Source of the DNA: VRUE01 sp963805475
GTDB lineage: Bacteria > Actinomycetota > Thermoleophilia > Solirubrobacterales > 70-9
DNA: 64,000 nt
Reading direction: 5' to 3'
Assembly (NCBI GenBank): GCA_963805475.1
Contig: CAWDUO010000010.1
Span: 310,001 to 374,000, forward strand
Shown here: piece by piece, positions 1 to 9,956 of the stretch
How positions within the stretch are numbered: the stretch's first letter is position 1
How the letters are laid out: each line of letters begins with the position of its first letter
Position numbers and translations under genes: made by a program
The notes under the pieces: generated by a model
Database searches by the model: none
What the model saw: the letters and a program-made list of their open reading frames with translations, nothing else
Told to the model about the DNA's origin: nothing

Positions 1-984
1 CCCACCAGGTGACGATCCTGATGTCGGGACGCGGCACGCCGCGCACCTACCGTCACATGAACGGGTACGGCAGCCACACCTTCTCCTGGATGAACGCCGG
101 CGGCGAGAAGTTCTGGATCAAGTACCACTTCAAGACCGTCCAGGGGATCGAGAACTACACCGAAGCCGAGGCGGTCCAGATGGCCTCCGAGGACCCCGAC
201 GCGCACCGCCGCGACCTGCGCGCCGCGATCGACGCCGGCGAAGCGCCGGAATGGCGCCTCGAGGTGCAGGCGATGCCGTTCGAGGACGCCGCGGAGTACC
301 GCTTCAACCCGTTCGACCTGACCAAGGTCTGGCCGCACGGCGACTACCCGCCGATCCAGGTCGGGCGCATGGTGCTCGACCGCAACCCCGAGCACTTCTT
401 CGCCGAGGTCGAGCAGGCCGGCTTCTCGCCGTCGAACCTGGTGCCGGGGATCGGCCTCAGCCCCGACAAGATGCTGATGGGCCGGATCTTCTCCTACCAC
501 GACACGCACCTGCACCGGATCGGCGCCAACTACGAGCAGCTGCCGATCAACTCGCCGCGCTCGCCGGTCAACTCCTACAACCAGGACGGGCCGATGACCT
601 ACCACCACTCCGGCGACCAGCCGGTCTACGCGCCGAACTCGCACGGCGGGCCGGTGGCGGACCCCGAGCGCGCCGCCGAGCTGACCTGGTCGGTGGCGGG
701 CGAGGAGATCGGCCGCTACGCCAACGCCAAGCACGCCGAGGACGACGACTTCGGCCAGGCGGGGACGCTGTACCGCGAGACGATGGACGACGCCGAGCCG
801 CGACGAGCTGGTCGAGAACGTCGTCGGCCACGCCAGCGCCGAGGTCACCTCCGAGGTGCAGGACCGGGTGGTCGAGTACTGGACCAACGTCGACGCCGAA
901 CTCGGCCAGCGGGTCGCCGCGGGGCTGAAGGGCGCCGCCGAAGGCGCCACCCCGGCGCAGGCCGAGGTGCCGAGCGGGGTCTAG
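1..984 (+). CDS. Catalase, 5'-truncated by window edge, frameshifted near its 3' end
   Basis: Haem catalase, which disproportionates hydrogen peroxide in the cytoplasm. The reading frame is already open at the first bases (His-Gln-Val-Thr before the first Met), so the start lies upstream of the window. Recognisable catalase segments are the HMNGYGSHTFSW stretch, NAGGEKFWIKYHFKT, and RIFSYHDTHLHR, whose Tyr is the expected proximal haem ligand, followed by NYEQLPIN. One extra C at 798-799 moves the frame. Dropping it restores a natural C-terminus (ERDELVENVVGHASAE and on) ending in the stop at 982-984. Read literally, the frame would instead run into the next gene. The length of tail after the core suggests a small-subunit catalase, but the N-terminus is not visible. 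The family call is secure. Confidence 0.93.
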
Positions 985-1018
985 GCCCGCAGCCGGCAAA
1001 ACCGTCCGCGTTCGCCTC

Positions 1019-1024
1019 TAACTT
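1019..1024 (+). promoter_or_regulatory. -10-like box TAACTT
   Basis: TAACTT lies 10 nt before the ATG of the YhaM-like gene and no Shine-Dalgarno is visible. It fits a leaderless or near-leaderless start as seen repeatedly in this window. The -35 is not obvious. Confidence 0.4.
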
Positions 1025-1034
1025 GAGACGGGCG

Positions 1035-2072
1035 ATGGACGATCAGGCTCAACTCGACGGACTGCCTCCCGCGTCCGCGCCGGCGGCCTCCGAGGGGGCG
1101 GCGCCCGCGGCGCGGGTTCCCCTGCACGAGCTAGAGGACGGCCAGCGGGTGAAGGGCGTCTACGCCGTGCGCGAGCGCGAGCTGCGGCGCAAGCGCAACG
1201 GCGAGCCGTGGCTGCGGCTGGTCCTCTGCGACGCCGGCGGCAGCGCCGAGGCGGTCTCCTGGGAGGACGCCGAGGCGCTCTACGCGCTCGCCGCGCCCGG
1301 GACCGCGGTCGAGGTCGGCGGCGTGTTCGAGCAGAGCGAGCGCTGGGGGGCGAAGGTCAAGCTCGCCGCGCTGCGCGAGGCCGAGCCCGGCAGCTACGAC
1401 CCGGCCGAGCTGACGCCCTCCTCCGAGGTCTCGCTGGCGGAGCTGGAGGGGGAGCTGCGCCAGCTGCTCGACACCGTGCGCGAGGCGCAGCTGCGCGACC
1501 TGCTGGGGCGCTTCTTCGGCGAGGGCTCGCCGATCTGGGAGCGCTTCCGCGACGCGCCGGCGGCCAAGGTCTACCACCAGGCCTACCGCCACGGCCTGCT
1601 CGAGCACACCGTCTCGGTCGCCCAGGCGGTCAGCGCCGCCGCCAACTTCTTCCCCGGCATCGACCGCGAGGTCGCCGTCGCCGGGGCGCTGCTGCACGAC
1701 ATCGGCAAGACCGTCGCCTACAACGACGACCCGCTGGCGATCGACCTCACCGACGCCGGCCGGCTGGAAGGCGAGATCCCGCTCGGCTATTACACGGTGC
1801 GCCGCGAGATCGAGCGGATGCCCGGCTTCGACCCGCGGCTCGCCCAGGCCGTCCTGCACATCATCCTCAGCCACCACGGCTCGCTCGAGCACGGCTCGCC
1901 GGTCGTTCCGGCGACGCGCGAGGCGGTGCTCGTCCACATGATCGACAACCTCGGCGGCCGGCTCGGCAGCTTCGACCGGCTCGAGCGCGAGCTGCCCGAC
2001 GGCGAGTCCTGGTCGCGCTTCGACCGCGCTCTGTCGGGCTCGGCGTACTTCGGCAGCCGCGAAGCCGCCTGA
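1035..2072 (+). CDS. YhaM-type 3'-5' exoribonuclease (OB-fold plus HD domain)
   Basis: Predicted 345-residue cytoplasmic nuclease. Residues of about 30-125 look like an OB-fold nucleic-acid-binding domain, with a basic RERELRRKRNG strand and a VYAV...GSAEAVSW pattern. Residues of about 175-320 form an HD phosphohydrolase domain: HGLLEHT, then ALLHDIGKT with the metal-binding His-Asp, then ILSHHG. This OB+HD order is that of the YhaM family of 3'-5' exonucleases. The ATG at 1035 is chosen because it follows the catalase stop and a TAACTT box and begins the natural N-terminus. The upstream frame continuity into the catalase is only a product of the indel at 798. No partner gene hints at a specific substrate. 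Confidence 0.85.
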   Translation: MDDQAQLDGLPPASAPAASEGAAPAARVPLHELEDGQRVKGVYAVRERELRRKRNGEPWLRLVLCDAGGSAEAVSWEDAEALYALAAPGTAVEVGGVFEQSERWGAKVKLAALREAEPGSYDPAELTPSSEVSLAELEGELRQLLDTVREAQLRDLLGRFFGEGSPIWERFRDAPAAKVYHQAYRHGLLEHTVSVAQAVSAAANFFPGIDREVAVAGALLHDIGKTVAYNDDPLAIDLTDAGRLEGEIPLGYYTVRREIERMPGFDPRLAQAVLHIILSHHGSLEHGSPVVPATREAVLVHMIDNLGGRLGSFDRLERELPDGESWSRFDRALSGSAYFGSREAA

Positions 2073-2141
2073 GCGGCCGGCCGCACCGCAAAATGCGGCT
2101 TTCCGGCGGTTGCGGCCGGCGGCCCGCCGGGCAGTCCTCAC

Positions 2142-2147
2142 TATCCT
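2142..2147 (+). promoter_or_regulatory. -10-like box TATCCT before pafBC
   Basis: TATCCT is separated by six bases from the GTG start at 2154. This spacing places transcription initiation at or next to the start codon, and no Shine-Dalgarno precedes it. It supports the GTG as the true start and suggests a leaderless mRNA. Confidence 0.45.
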
Positions 2148-2153
2148 GGGCTC

Positions 2154-4216
2154 GTGGCAAAGGACACCGAGAAGCTGATCCGCCAGCTCTCGCTGATCTC
2201 CTTCCTGATGGCGCAGGGCAGGCCGGTCTCGGCGCTGGAGATCAAGCGCGAGGTCGAGGGCTACAGCGACATGAACGACGACGCCTTCGCGCGCCGCTTC
2301 TACGCCGACCGGGCGGAGCTGGAGAGCCTCGGCATCCAGCTCGGGGTCGAGAAACCGGGCGAGGGCTTCTTCGAGGCCGAGCTGTACTCGCTGCCGCCGG
2401 AGAACTTCTACCTCGACCCGATCGAGTTCGACGACGACGAGCTGGCCTCGCTGAGCACGGCGCTCTCGCTGCTCACCCAGGGCGAATTCGCCTACGCCGA
2501 GCCGCTGCGCCTCGCCCTCCAGCAGGTCGCCTGGGGCCACCCGAACCCGATCAGCGAGGGCGAACGGGCGCCGGTCGAGATGGCGATGACCGCCTCTGCG
2601 GGCGGCCGCGAGCTGTCCCAGCGCCTCTCCAAGATCGAGACCGCGATCTCGCGCCGCAAGACGATCGAGTTCACCTACTACACGATGGAGCGCGACGAGA
2701 CGGCGAAGCGCAGGGTCGACCCCTTCCACCTGGTCTTCCGCGCCGGCCAGTTCTATTTGATCGGCCACGCGCACGAGCGCGACGCGGTGCGCGTCTTCCG
2801 CCTCTCGCGCATCCAGGGCAAGGTCGGCTACGCGTCGAAGGCCGAGCACGACTTCAACCCGCCCGAGGACTTCGACCGCCGCGACTACGGCAGCCGCGCC
2901 GACTGGCAGCTGGGGGAGATCCGCGGCCGCGCGAAGATCTTCGTCCGCGACCGGATCGCCTGGCTGATCGAGCGCGACTTCGGCGAGTACGGCGAGCTGC
3001 GCCCGGCGCGCAAGGCCGACGAGGCGCCCGGCAAGGGCTCGGTCTTCGAGACCGACTACGCCTCGCCGCGCGAGCTGATCGCCTGGGTGCTGCGCTGGCG
3101 CCAGAACGCCGAGGTGCTGGCGCCCGATGAGCTGCGCGCCGAGGCGCGCGAGCGGCTCGACCTGCTGCACGACCGCCACCGCGGCGAGTTCGAGGTCGCC
3201 GAGGTCGTCGACCGGCCGCTGCGCGAGGCGGCGCCGCGCAGCCGCGGCAACGGGCGCGGCGAGGCGGCGATCCGGCCGGAGCGCTTCGCCCGCCTCGTCA
3301 CCCTCGCCGGCCTGCTGATCGACTCGGCGAAGCGGGGGGAGCGGCTGCGCGTCGTCGGAGCTGCGCGAGCGGCTGGAACTGAGCGGCGAGGAGCTGCAGG
3401 AGGACATCGACCTGCTCAACGTCGTCAACTTCGGCGGCGGCACCTACGTCCTCTACGCGGAAGTGCTGGGCGACGAGATCGAGGTCGACTCCGAGCCCTA
3501 CGGCGACAACTTCGCCCGCCCGGCGCGGCTGCTGCCGCTGGAGGCGAAGGCGCTGGTCGCGGCGATCGACCTGTTCGGCGACCAGCTGCCGCAGGGCGGC
3601 CTGCAGAGCGCGCGCGAAGAAGATCGTCGCGGCGCTCGGCCACGACCCCTCCGAGGAGGGGCTGGAGATCGCCGCGGTCGGCGGCGGCGACGCCGAGGTC
3701 GCGCGGGCCGTCAACGAGGCGATCGCCTCCCGCCGCGTGCTGGAGATCCAGTACTACAAGGAGAACGAGGACCAGTTCACCAAGCGCCGGGTCGAGCCCT
3801 ACCGGCTGGAGAACGGGCGCGAGGGCTGGTACGTCGAGTGCTACGACCTGACCAAAGAGGGCATCCGCCACTTCAAGCTCGACCGGGTCAAGGAGGCGGC
3901 GCCGAGCGAGGAGACCTACGAGCCGCGCCAGGAGGTCGAGGAGCTGGCCGGGGTCGAGGGCTGGATGACCGACGGCGAGGTGCCGACCGCGCAGGTCGCC
4001 CGCGTCTGGGTCTCGCCCGAGCGCGCCCGCTGGCTGCGCGAGGAGCGCACCGTGGTCGAGGAGCTGGCCGACGGCGCGGTCGTCGTCGAGCTGCCCTACG
4101 CCGGCACGTCCTGGCTGGTGCGCGAGATCCTGCGCGGCGCCGGCGACCTGGTCGTGCTCGAACCCGACGAGGCCCGCGAGGCGATCGCCGCCGAGGTCGC
4201 GGCGAGCGCTGCTTGA
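2154..4216 (+). CDS. pafBC: Fused PafB-PafC WYL-domain regulator (two frameshifts)
   Basis: Transcription regulator with two PafB/PafC-like halves in one reading frame of about 686 residues after correction. Each half has an N-terminal winged-helix region and a WYL domain. In mycobacteria PafB and PafC form a heterodimer that activates DNA-damage genes independently of LexA/RecA; single-gene fusions are known in some actinobacteria. The first half begins AKDTEKLIRQLSLISFL and has the WYL segment KTIEFTYYTMERDE...RRVDPFHLVF. The second half has the helix LRERLELSGEEL and the WYL segment RVLEIQYYKENEDQFTKRRVEPYRL. Extra bases at 3357-3358 (GG) and 3617-3618 (AA) break the frame; removing both restores continuous homology. 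No proteasome or Pup genes, the usual neighbours, are visible here. The start is GTG at 2154, supported by a TATCCT box. Confidence 0.88.
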
Positions 4217-4227
4217 CGCCCCTCCAG

Positions 4228-4264
4228 CTGTTCCTTTTCCCCTCTATATGACGAAAAGGAACAG
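4228..4264. promoter_or_regulatory. 12-bp inverted repeat over the ribosome-binding region of the MBL gene
   Basis: Arms CTGTTCCTTTTC (4228-4239) and GAAAAGGAACAG (4253-4264) are perfectly complementary around a 13-nt spacer that contains TATATG. The right arm holds AAGGA, about 10 nt before the ATG at 4271, so it doubles as the Shine-Dalgarno. No T-run follows, so a terminator is unlikely. It could be an operator or an RNA hairpin that hides the ribosome-binding site. Confidence 0.5.
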
Positions 4265-4270
4265 CGGAAT

Positions 4271-4997
4271 ATGAGGGAGGCGCCGGGACATCCTGAGATC
4301 CTGCGGATCGTCGCGGCCAACCCCGGGCCGATGACGTTGGAGGGGACGAACACCTACCTCTACGGATCGGGGCCGTGCACCGCGATCGATCCGGGGCCGG
4401 ATGACGCGGGCCACCTGGACGCCGTGCGGGCGGCGGCGGAGGAGCGCGGGGGCCTGGGACTCGTCCTGCTCACCCACAGCCACGGGGATCATGCGGACGG
4501 GGCGGAGCGGCTTGGCGGTCGAGGTCAAGTCCTCCCAGGCGACGGCGAGGAGCACGGCGGCCTGCGCGCGCTCGCCACGCCCGGCCACGCCGCCGACCAC
4601 GTCTGCTTCCTGACCGCCGACGGCGTCTGCTTCAGCGGCGACCTGGTGCTCGGCGAAGGGTCGACCTTCGTCCCGCCCGACGGCGGCTCGCTCGCCGCCT
4701 ACATGGACTCGCTGCGCCTGCTCCAGGCGCAGGAGATCGAGCTGATCTGTCCCGGCCACGGCCCCTGGGTGACCGACCCGGCGGCGAAGCTGGCCGAGTA
4801 CGTCGAGCACCGCGAGATGCGCGAGCGCCGCCTGCTCGCCGCCCTCGAGCGCGGCGAGCGCTCCAAGCGAGGCGCTGCTCGCCGAGGCCTGGTCCGACGT
4901 CCCCGAGGCCATGCGCCCCGCCGCCGCGATCGTCATGGACGCCCACCTGCAAAAGCTGGAAGCCGAGGGCCGCCTGCCGGGCGACCTGCGCGACTGA
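4271..4997 (+). CDS. Metallo-beta-lactamase-fold hydrolase (frameshift near C-terminus)
   Basis: MBL-fold hydrolase of about 241 residues resembling the RNase Z/glyoxalase II-like group that includes LACTB2-type proteins. The zinc motif HSHGDHADG is at residues 69-77; downstream are ATPGHAADH (third metal His), FSGDLVLGEG (bridging Asp) and ICPGHGPWV. The start MREAPGHPEILRIVAANPGPMTLEGTNTYL is typical for the subgroup. An extra A at 4865-4866 shifts the frame; removing it gives SSEALLAEAWSDVPEAMRPAAAIVMDAHLQKLEAEG and a stop at 4995-4997. The stretch just after the zinc motif (4510-4545) reads unusually for the family and may hide a pair of compensating indels. The substrate cannot be named. 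Confidence 0.82.
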
Positions 4998-5004
4998 CCG
5001 GAAG

Positions 5005-5030
5005 CAATACTGGCCAGCTGGCCAGTATTG
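5005..5030. promoter_or_regulatory. 26-bp perfect palindrome, likely operator
   Basis: Half-site CAATACTGGCCAG (5005-5017) is followed directly by its exact reverse complement (5018-5030), and the ATG of the acylase gene begins 8 nt later. There is no loop and no T-run, so it is not a rho-independent terminator. A dimeric repressor bound here would cover the initiation region of the acylase gene. No adjacent TetR, MarR or GntR gene is present to name the regulator. Confidence 0.65.
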
Positions 5031-5037
5031 TGAGGGA

Positions 5038-7414
5038 ATGGATCGCGGGCGGGCGGCACGGGTCGGGATCGCGGCGGGGGCCGCGGGCACCGGGCTGGCC
5101 GCCGCCGGGACCGCCGCGCTGTGGCACTGGCTGGCGCGGCGGCCGCTGCCCAAGCAGAAGGGGACGATCGAGCTCGACGGGCTGGAGGGGACCGTGCGGG
5201 TGCGGCGCGACCGCTGGGGCGTCCCGCACATCGAGGCCGGCTCGGCCGACGACCTCTGGTTCGCCGAGGGCTTTTGCCACGGCCAGGACCGGCTCTGGCA
5301 GATGGACTTCTACCGCCGCGTGCTTTCCGGCCGGGTCTCCGAGTTCGCCGGCGAGGAGGGGCTGCCGGTCGACCGGCTGATGCGGACGCTGGGGATGCGG
5401 CGCACGGCCGAGCGCGAGGCGGAGGCGCTCGACGCCGAGCTGCGCGCCCTGCTGGAGCGCTTCTGCGCCGGCGTCAACGCCGCCGCGGCAGAGCGCCAAG
5501 GCGCCGCCCTTCGAGATGCGGCTGCTGCGGCTCGAGTTCGAGCCCTGGCGCCCGGCCGACATCCTCGGCCTCGGCAAGCTGCTCGCCTTCGGCCTCTCGA
5601 CCAACTGGGAGAAGGAGCTGCTGCGCGCCGACATGACGCGGGAGCTCGGCCCCGAGCTGGCCGCCCGCCTCGACCCCGGCTACCCCGTGGACAACCCGGT
5701 CGTCACCCAGGAACCGTGGTCGGGCGACGGGCTCGGGCTGGCCGAGCAGATCGACGCGGTGCGCCGCTCGATCGGCCTCGCCGCCGAGGCCAGCGGCTCG
5801 AACAACTGGGCGGTCAGCGGCGCCCTCAGCGCCACCGGCTCGCCGCTGATCGCCGGCGACCCGCATCTGCCGCCGAGCATGCCGGGCATCTGGTACCAGG
5901 TCGGCCTGACGCTCGGCGAGCGCTTCGTCCGCGGCGCCTCCCTCCCCGGCATGCCGGGCGTCTACATGGGCCAGAACAGCGACGTCTGCTGGACCTTCAC
6001 CAACGTGATGGCCGACGTCCAGGACCTCTTCGTCGAGCGGGTCGAGGGCGACCGCTACCTGTTCGAGGACGAGTGGCGGCCGCTGGAGGTCGTGCGCGAG
6101 GAGATCGCGGTCAAGGGACGGGCCGCGCCCGAGGTGCACGAGGTGCGCAGCACCCACCACGGCCCGCTGGTCAACGCGGCGCTCGGCGCCGACGACGCCG
6201 AGCCGCTCGCGCTGCGCTGGATCACCCTCGACAACCCGACCGCCTTCAAGGGGATGTTCGACCTGCACGGCATCCGCTCCGGCCCCGAGCTGGTCGCCGC
6301 CCTGGAGGGACACACCTCGCCCGCCTCGAACCTGATCTGGGCCGACCGCCACGGCTCGATCGGCTACAAGCTGATCGGCCGGCTGCCGCTGCGCCGCGGC
6401 GGCTGCCCCGACCTGCCGAAGCCGGGCTGGGACGGCGCTTACGAGTGGGACGGGGAGGTCCCCTACGACGAGCTGCCGGAGGTGGTCGACCCCGAGAGCG
6501 GCTTCCTCGTCACCGCCAACAACCGGATCGTCGGCGACGACTACCCGCACCACATCACCAGCGACTGGCTCGACGGCTTCCGCGCGCGGCGGATCGAAGA
6601 GCTGCTGCGGGCGAGCGAGGAGCACGACGTCGAGGGCTTCGAGGCGATGCAGTCCGACAACCTCTCGATCCCGGGGCTCGAGGCGGCGCGCCGGCTCGGC
6701 CGGCTGACGCCGGCCGGGCAGCGCGAGCTGAGCGCGCTCGAGCGGCTGCGCAGCTGGGACGGGCGGCTCGACCCGGACACGGTCGCCGGCACGATCTACC
6801 AGGCCTTCCTGTTGCGGCTGGGGCGCGAGGTCGCGCGCGCGGCGATCGGCGACCGCGACCTCTGCGAGCGCTGGCTCGACCGCGCCGACAACGGCTTCAC
6901 GCCGCACGTCACCTCGCCCTGGCGCTGGCACGCGCGGCTGATGGAGCTGTGGGAGGAGGGCGACGAGGGGCTGATCGGGCGGCCCTGGGACGAGCTGGCG
7001 CTGGAGGCGCTGGCGGGAGCGCTCGACGACCTGAGCGAGCGCTTCGGCCCCGATCCCGAGGCCTGGCGCTGGGGGCGCGTGCACGAGATGGAGTTCCCGC
7101 ATCCGCTCGGCGAGGCCAACCCGCTGCTCCGCAAGCTGCTCAACCGCAGCCTGCGGGCCGGCGGCGCCCAGGAGACCGTCAGCCAGATCGCCTATGACCC
7201 CAACGACCCCTACAAGGCGGTCTGGGCGCCGAGCTGGCGCATGGTCGGCGACCCGACGGCGCCCGAGCGCTCGCGCTGGCAGATGTTCACCGGCCAGTCG
7301 GGCCACCCCGCCAGCCCCCACTACGACGACCTCCAGGAGGACTGGCTGCACGGCCGCACCCAGCCGATGGCGGGAGAGGGGCCCTGGCGCGAGCTGGATC
7401 TCGTGCCCGCCTGA
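5038..7414 (+). CDS. Penicillin acylase family N-terminal nucleophile amidohydrolase (frameshifted)
   Basis: Ntn-hydrolase of the penicillin G/cephalosporin/AHL acylase family, about 791 residues. The family is made as a precursor that self-cleaves before a catalytic Ser; here SGSNNWAVSG puts the Ser at about residue 254. N-terminal of it lies the alpha chain with RDRWGVPHIEA and FAEGFCHGQDRLWQMDFYRR, typical of the family. A hydrophobic segment at about residues 8-30 suggests a signal anchor or export. Later landmarks are SNLIWADRHGSIGY and TANNRIVGDDYPHHI. An extra base at about 5496-5497 (CC) breaks the frame; without it ERKAPPFEMRLLRLEFEPW is continuous. The start is ATG at 5038, just after a perfect palindrome. 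The real substrate may be an acyl-homoserine lactone, a peptide or another amide. Confidence 0.9.
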
Positions 7415-7559
7415 GCGCATCCCCCTCGGCGCGTTCAGCGAAGTTCTAGCGTTCTCAAATCGAGAAGTTGATTTCTTGCTTCAGAATGCGTTAGTTTATT
7501 CGGTCAGGTTGCGCGCCAGTCTCTATTCATCCTGCGCACCGTTGAGATTGCGAGGAGAT

Positions 7560-9887
7560 ATGTGCAAGACGGGACGGATTTCCAAGCTTGCCGCTGCGTT
7601 GTTGGCGGCTGGCGCGCTGGCTGTACCAGCACAGGCATCGGCGAAGATTGACGCACTCGACCCACATGTGCCCGGGTCGGCTGTTACCGCCGCGGATGCG
7701 ATCGCAGCCGACCCCACGCAGGTGACCGGTGCTTCCCTCCCTGAGTTTGCGTACGAAGCCGGTGGACCGGCGGCGTCGCCCCTCGGAGTGGGCGACAAGT
7801 CGCAGGAACCGGGCCCGACGGTCCTCACCGGCTTCCCGACCCAGGGCAACACCTACGCGATCCTCACCAACGGTGAAGTCAACACCATTGCCTCGCTGTT
7901 CGAAAGCGAAGACTTCGGGAGCACAGAATACCTCAACCAGCAGGAAGCGCCGGGGGTTGAACGGGGCCCCGCGTCCCACGACTGGACGGTGCTGAAGGTC
8001 GACGTTAACGTGCCTGGAGGCGACAACTGCCTCGGTGCCGACTTCCGCTTCCTCTCCGAGGAGTATCCAGATTACGTAGGCTCGGAGTTCAACGACGCCT
8101 TCATCGCCGAGACCGACTCGTCGAGCTGGAGGGTCGAGGAAGGCGGCGAACTGATCCGCCCGAACGACTTCGCGGCCTCTCCCGGTGGGGTGGCGATCTC
8201 GGTCAACGGCGCCGGCGCGACGGAAATGTACCCCGAAGAAGCCGAAGGCACCTACTTCAACGCGGCGACCGAACTGATCACGACGAAGACGCCTATCACC
8301 CCCGGCGCCCACTCGATCTACTTCTCGATCTTCGACGCCAGCGACCACGTCCTCGACTCGGCGGTCTTCATCGACAACCTCCGCTTCTTCAACGAGGGCC
8401 CCGGCGCCTGCAAACCGCCGATCGCGGGCGCCACGCTGGAAGGGGAGGTCAAAAATCCGGCAGAAGAACCGGTTCCGAGCGCTCCGGTGGAAATCTGCCC
8501 GGTGGTGGAAAGCTTGACCCCGTGCAAAACGCGGTTCAGCGACTCGAGCGGCGTCTACGAAATCATCAACCTGCCGGAAGGGGAATACGAAGTAACGGCG
8601 CGTTCCGCCGCGGGAGGCCCCGAGTACGCTGACGGCCACGCGGGACCCGTTGCCGTGAGCGGCACCGAAACCTTTACGCAGAACGTCATGCTCGGACCGC
8701 CGTTGAGCGGGCCACCGCCCGGGACGACGATCACGAACGTGGGCGAAAGCGCGGGCGGAGTGCCGACGCTCTTTTGGACGGAAGCCTCGACCATCACCAC
8801 CGAGGGTTGCGCGGGCGGAACCGCCTCGTACACCGTGACCGTTGGGGGCAAAGAAGCGCAGAATGGCACGTTATCCGAGTCGCCCGCCGGTTCAGGGCAC
8901 TACGAAGGGACGATCCAGCCGCTTTTACCGAGCCACGGCAACGGCAAGGTAAAGATCGAAGTCAGCGGTTGCGCGGAACCGTCGACCGTTGAATTCGCCA
9001 TCTATATCGATCCGAGCGGCGTGGTCAAAGACGCGAACACCGGGGACCCGATCCCGGGCGCGACTGTGACATTGTTCCGCTCCGACGAACTCGAAGGCCC
9101 GTTCACCCAGGTCACGGACGGGAGTGCCGTGATGTCGCCCGCAAACCGGAGTAACCCAGACACCACGGATGCCAGCGGCCGGTTCGGCTGGGACGTGGTG
9201 GCTGGCTACTACAAGGTCGAAGCATCGGCAGCGGGGTGCACCTCCGCCACAAGCAGCGAACTCGCCATCCCGCCGCCGGTCACGAACCTCGAACTTTTGC
9301 TCGAATGCGCCAGCAGCAGCAGCGGTGCCGTCTCCGGTGGAGGTGCCGGCAGCAGCGGCGCCGTCTCCGGTGGAGGTGGTGGCATCGAGCATGGCACCGC
9401 CGTCGCCAAGAAGATCGCGCTCGTCAAGCGCGGCAAGGCGCTCCTCAAGTTGACCTGTCACGGCGGGGGCGCCTGCCACGGCGCCCTGAAGCTCGTCGCC
9501 CGGGTAGAGGTCGGCAAGCGCAAGGGGGCGAGGCACTCCAAGAAGCGGGTTCACAACCTGGTGATCGGCAAGGCCCGCTACTCGATCCCGGTCGGCCGGA
9601 CCAAGACGATCCGCGTACCGTTGACCAGCAAGGGCAAGGGGCTTCTGCGTAAGTCCGGCAAGCGCGGCCTGAGAGTCGAGCTGCGAGGGAGCGGGGTCAC
9701 GAATCGCACCGTGTGGCTGCGCAAGGCGAAGAAGCATCGTCGCAGCAGGACATCCAGCTTGCAGCGGGCAAGCTTTCAGCGGGTCCGCCGGCAGCAGGAG
9801 AGATTGCAGTGGGTCCGCTTGCACGAGGCGATGCAGCAAAGGGGAGTTCTTGCGCCCCGCACCGGCGGCGGCTCTACGCACCGCTAG
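7560..9887 (+). CDS. Secreted choice-of-anchor-L / Cna-B-like surface protein
   Basis: Predicted 775-residue exported protein. The N-terminal signal peptide is clear: the KTGRISK basic start, a hydrophobic LAAALLAAGALAV core and a PAQASA cleavage site. Residues of about 60-285 resemble the choice-of-anchor L domain (FRFLSEEYPDYVGSEFNDAFI, then VFIDNLRFFNEG). Two Cna-B/carboxypeptidase-regulatory-like beta-sandwich repeats follow, near ATLEGEVKNPAEEPVPSAPV...GVYEIINLPEGEYEV and GVVKDANTGDPIPGATVTLF...GRFGWDVVAGYYKVE. A repeated Ser/Gly linker (SSSGAVSGGGAG type) precedes a very Lys/Arg-rich C-terminus. No LPxTG or final membrane helix was seen, so the basic tail might bind acidic wall polymers (inference). 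GAGGAG at 7551-7556 is a good ribosome-binding site. Its composition is less GC-rich than the flanking genes. Confidence 0.75.
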   Translation: MCKTGRISKLAAALLAAGALAVPAQASAKIDALDPHVPGSAVTAADAIAADPTQVTGASLPEFAYEAGGPAASPLGVGDKSQEPGPTVLTGFPTQGNTYAILTNGEVNTIASLFESEDFGSTEYLNQQEAPGVERGPASHDWTVLKVDVNVPGGDNCLGADFRFLSEEYPDYVGSEFNDAFIAETDSSSWRVEEGGELIRPNDFAASPGGVAISVNGAGATEMYPEEAEGTYFNAATELITTKTPITPGAHSIYFSIFDASDHVLDSAVFIDNLRFFNEGPGACKPPIAGATLEGEVKNPAEEPVPSAPVEICPVVESLTPCKTRFSDSSGVYEIINLPEGEYEVTARSAAGGPEYADGHAGPVAVSGTETFTQNVMLGPPLSGPPPGTTITNVGESAGGVPTLFWTEASTITTEGCAGGTASYTVTVGGKEAQNGTLSESPAGSGHYEGTIQPLLPSHGNGKVKIEVSGCAEPSTVEFAIYIDPSGVVKDANTGDPIPGATVTLFRSDELEGPFTQVTDGSAVMSPANRSNPDTTDASGRFGWDVVAGYYKVEASAAGCTSATSSELAIPPPVTNLELLLECASSSSGAVSGGGAGSSGAVSGGGGGIEHGTAVAKKIALVKRGKALLKLTCHGGGACHGALKLVARVEVGKRKGARHSKKRVHNLVIGKARYSIPVGRTKTIRVPLTSKGKGLLRKSGKRGLRVELRGSGVTNRTVWLRKAKKHRRSRTSSLQRASFQRVRRQQERLQWVRLHEAMQQRGVLAPRTGGGSTHR

Positions 9888-9956
9888 GAAACAGGAGTTG
9901 CACTGCAGGTCGAGGCCGTGGGGTTTGCCGCCCCCGGCGCTACAACTGCCTGAAGA

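Noticed and set aside
798..984. Fusion of catalase with the HD-domain nuclease in one frame
   Set aside because: The join exists only because of an extra C at 798-799; the shifted region reads as Arg/Gly-rich nonsense and both proteins have natural ends in corrected frames.
1131..3443. Long minus-strand open frame opposite the YhaM and pafBC genes
   Set aside because: It lies wholly antisense to two recognised genes, has Leu/Arg/Glu-biased low complexity and no motif; long antisense frames are expected at this GC.
4511..4545. A further pair of frameshifts inside the MBL gene after the zinc motif
   Set aside because: The stretch reads oddly, but the overall frame is kept and the downstream motifs align, so I could not show an indel there.
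5005..5030. Terminator for the MBL gene
   Set aside because: The palindrome has no loop and no T-run, and it lies directly at the next gene's start, so an operator fits better.
5474..7420. Minus-strand open frame opposite the acylase gene
   Set aside because: No motif or start signal; the plus strand carries a clear penicillin-acylase-family protein.
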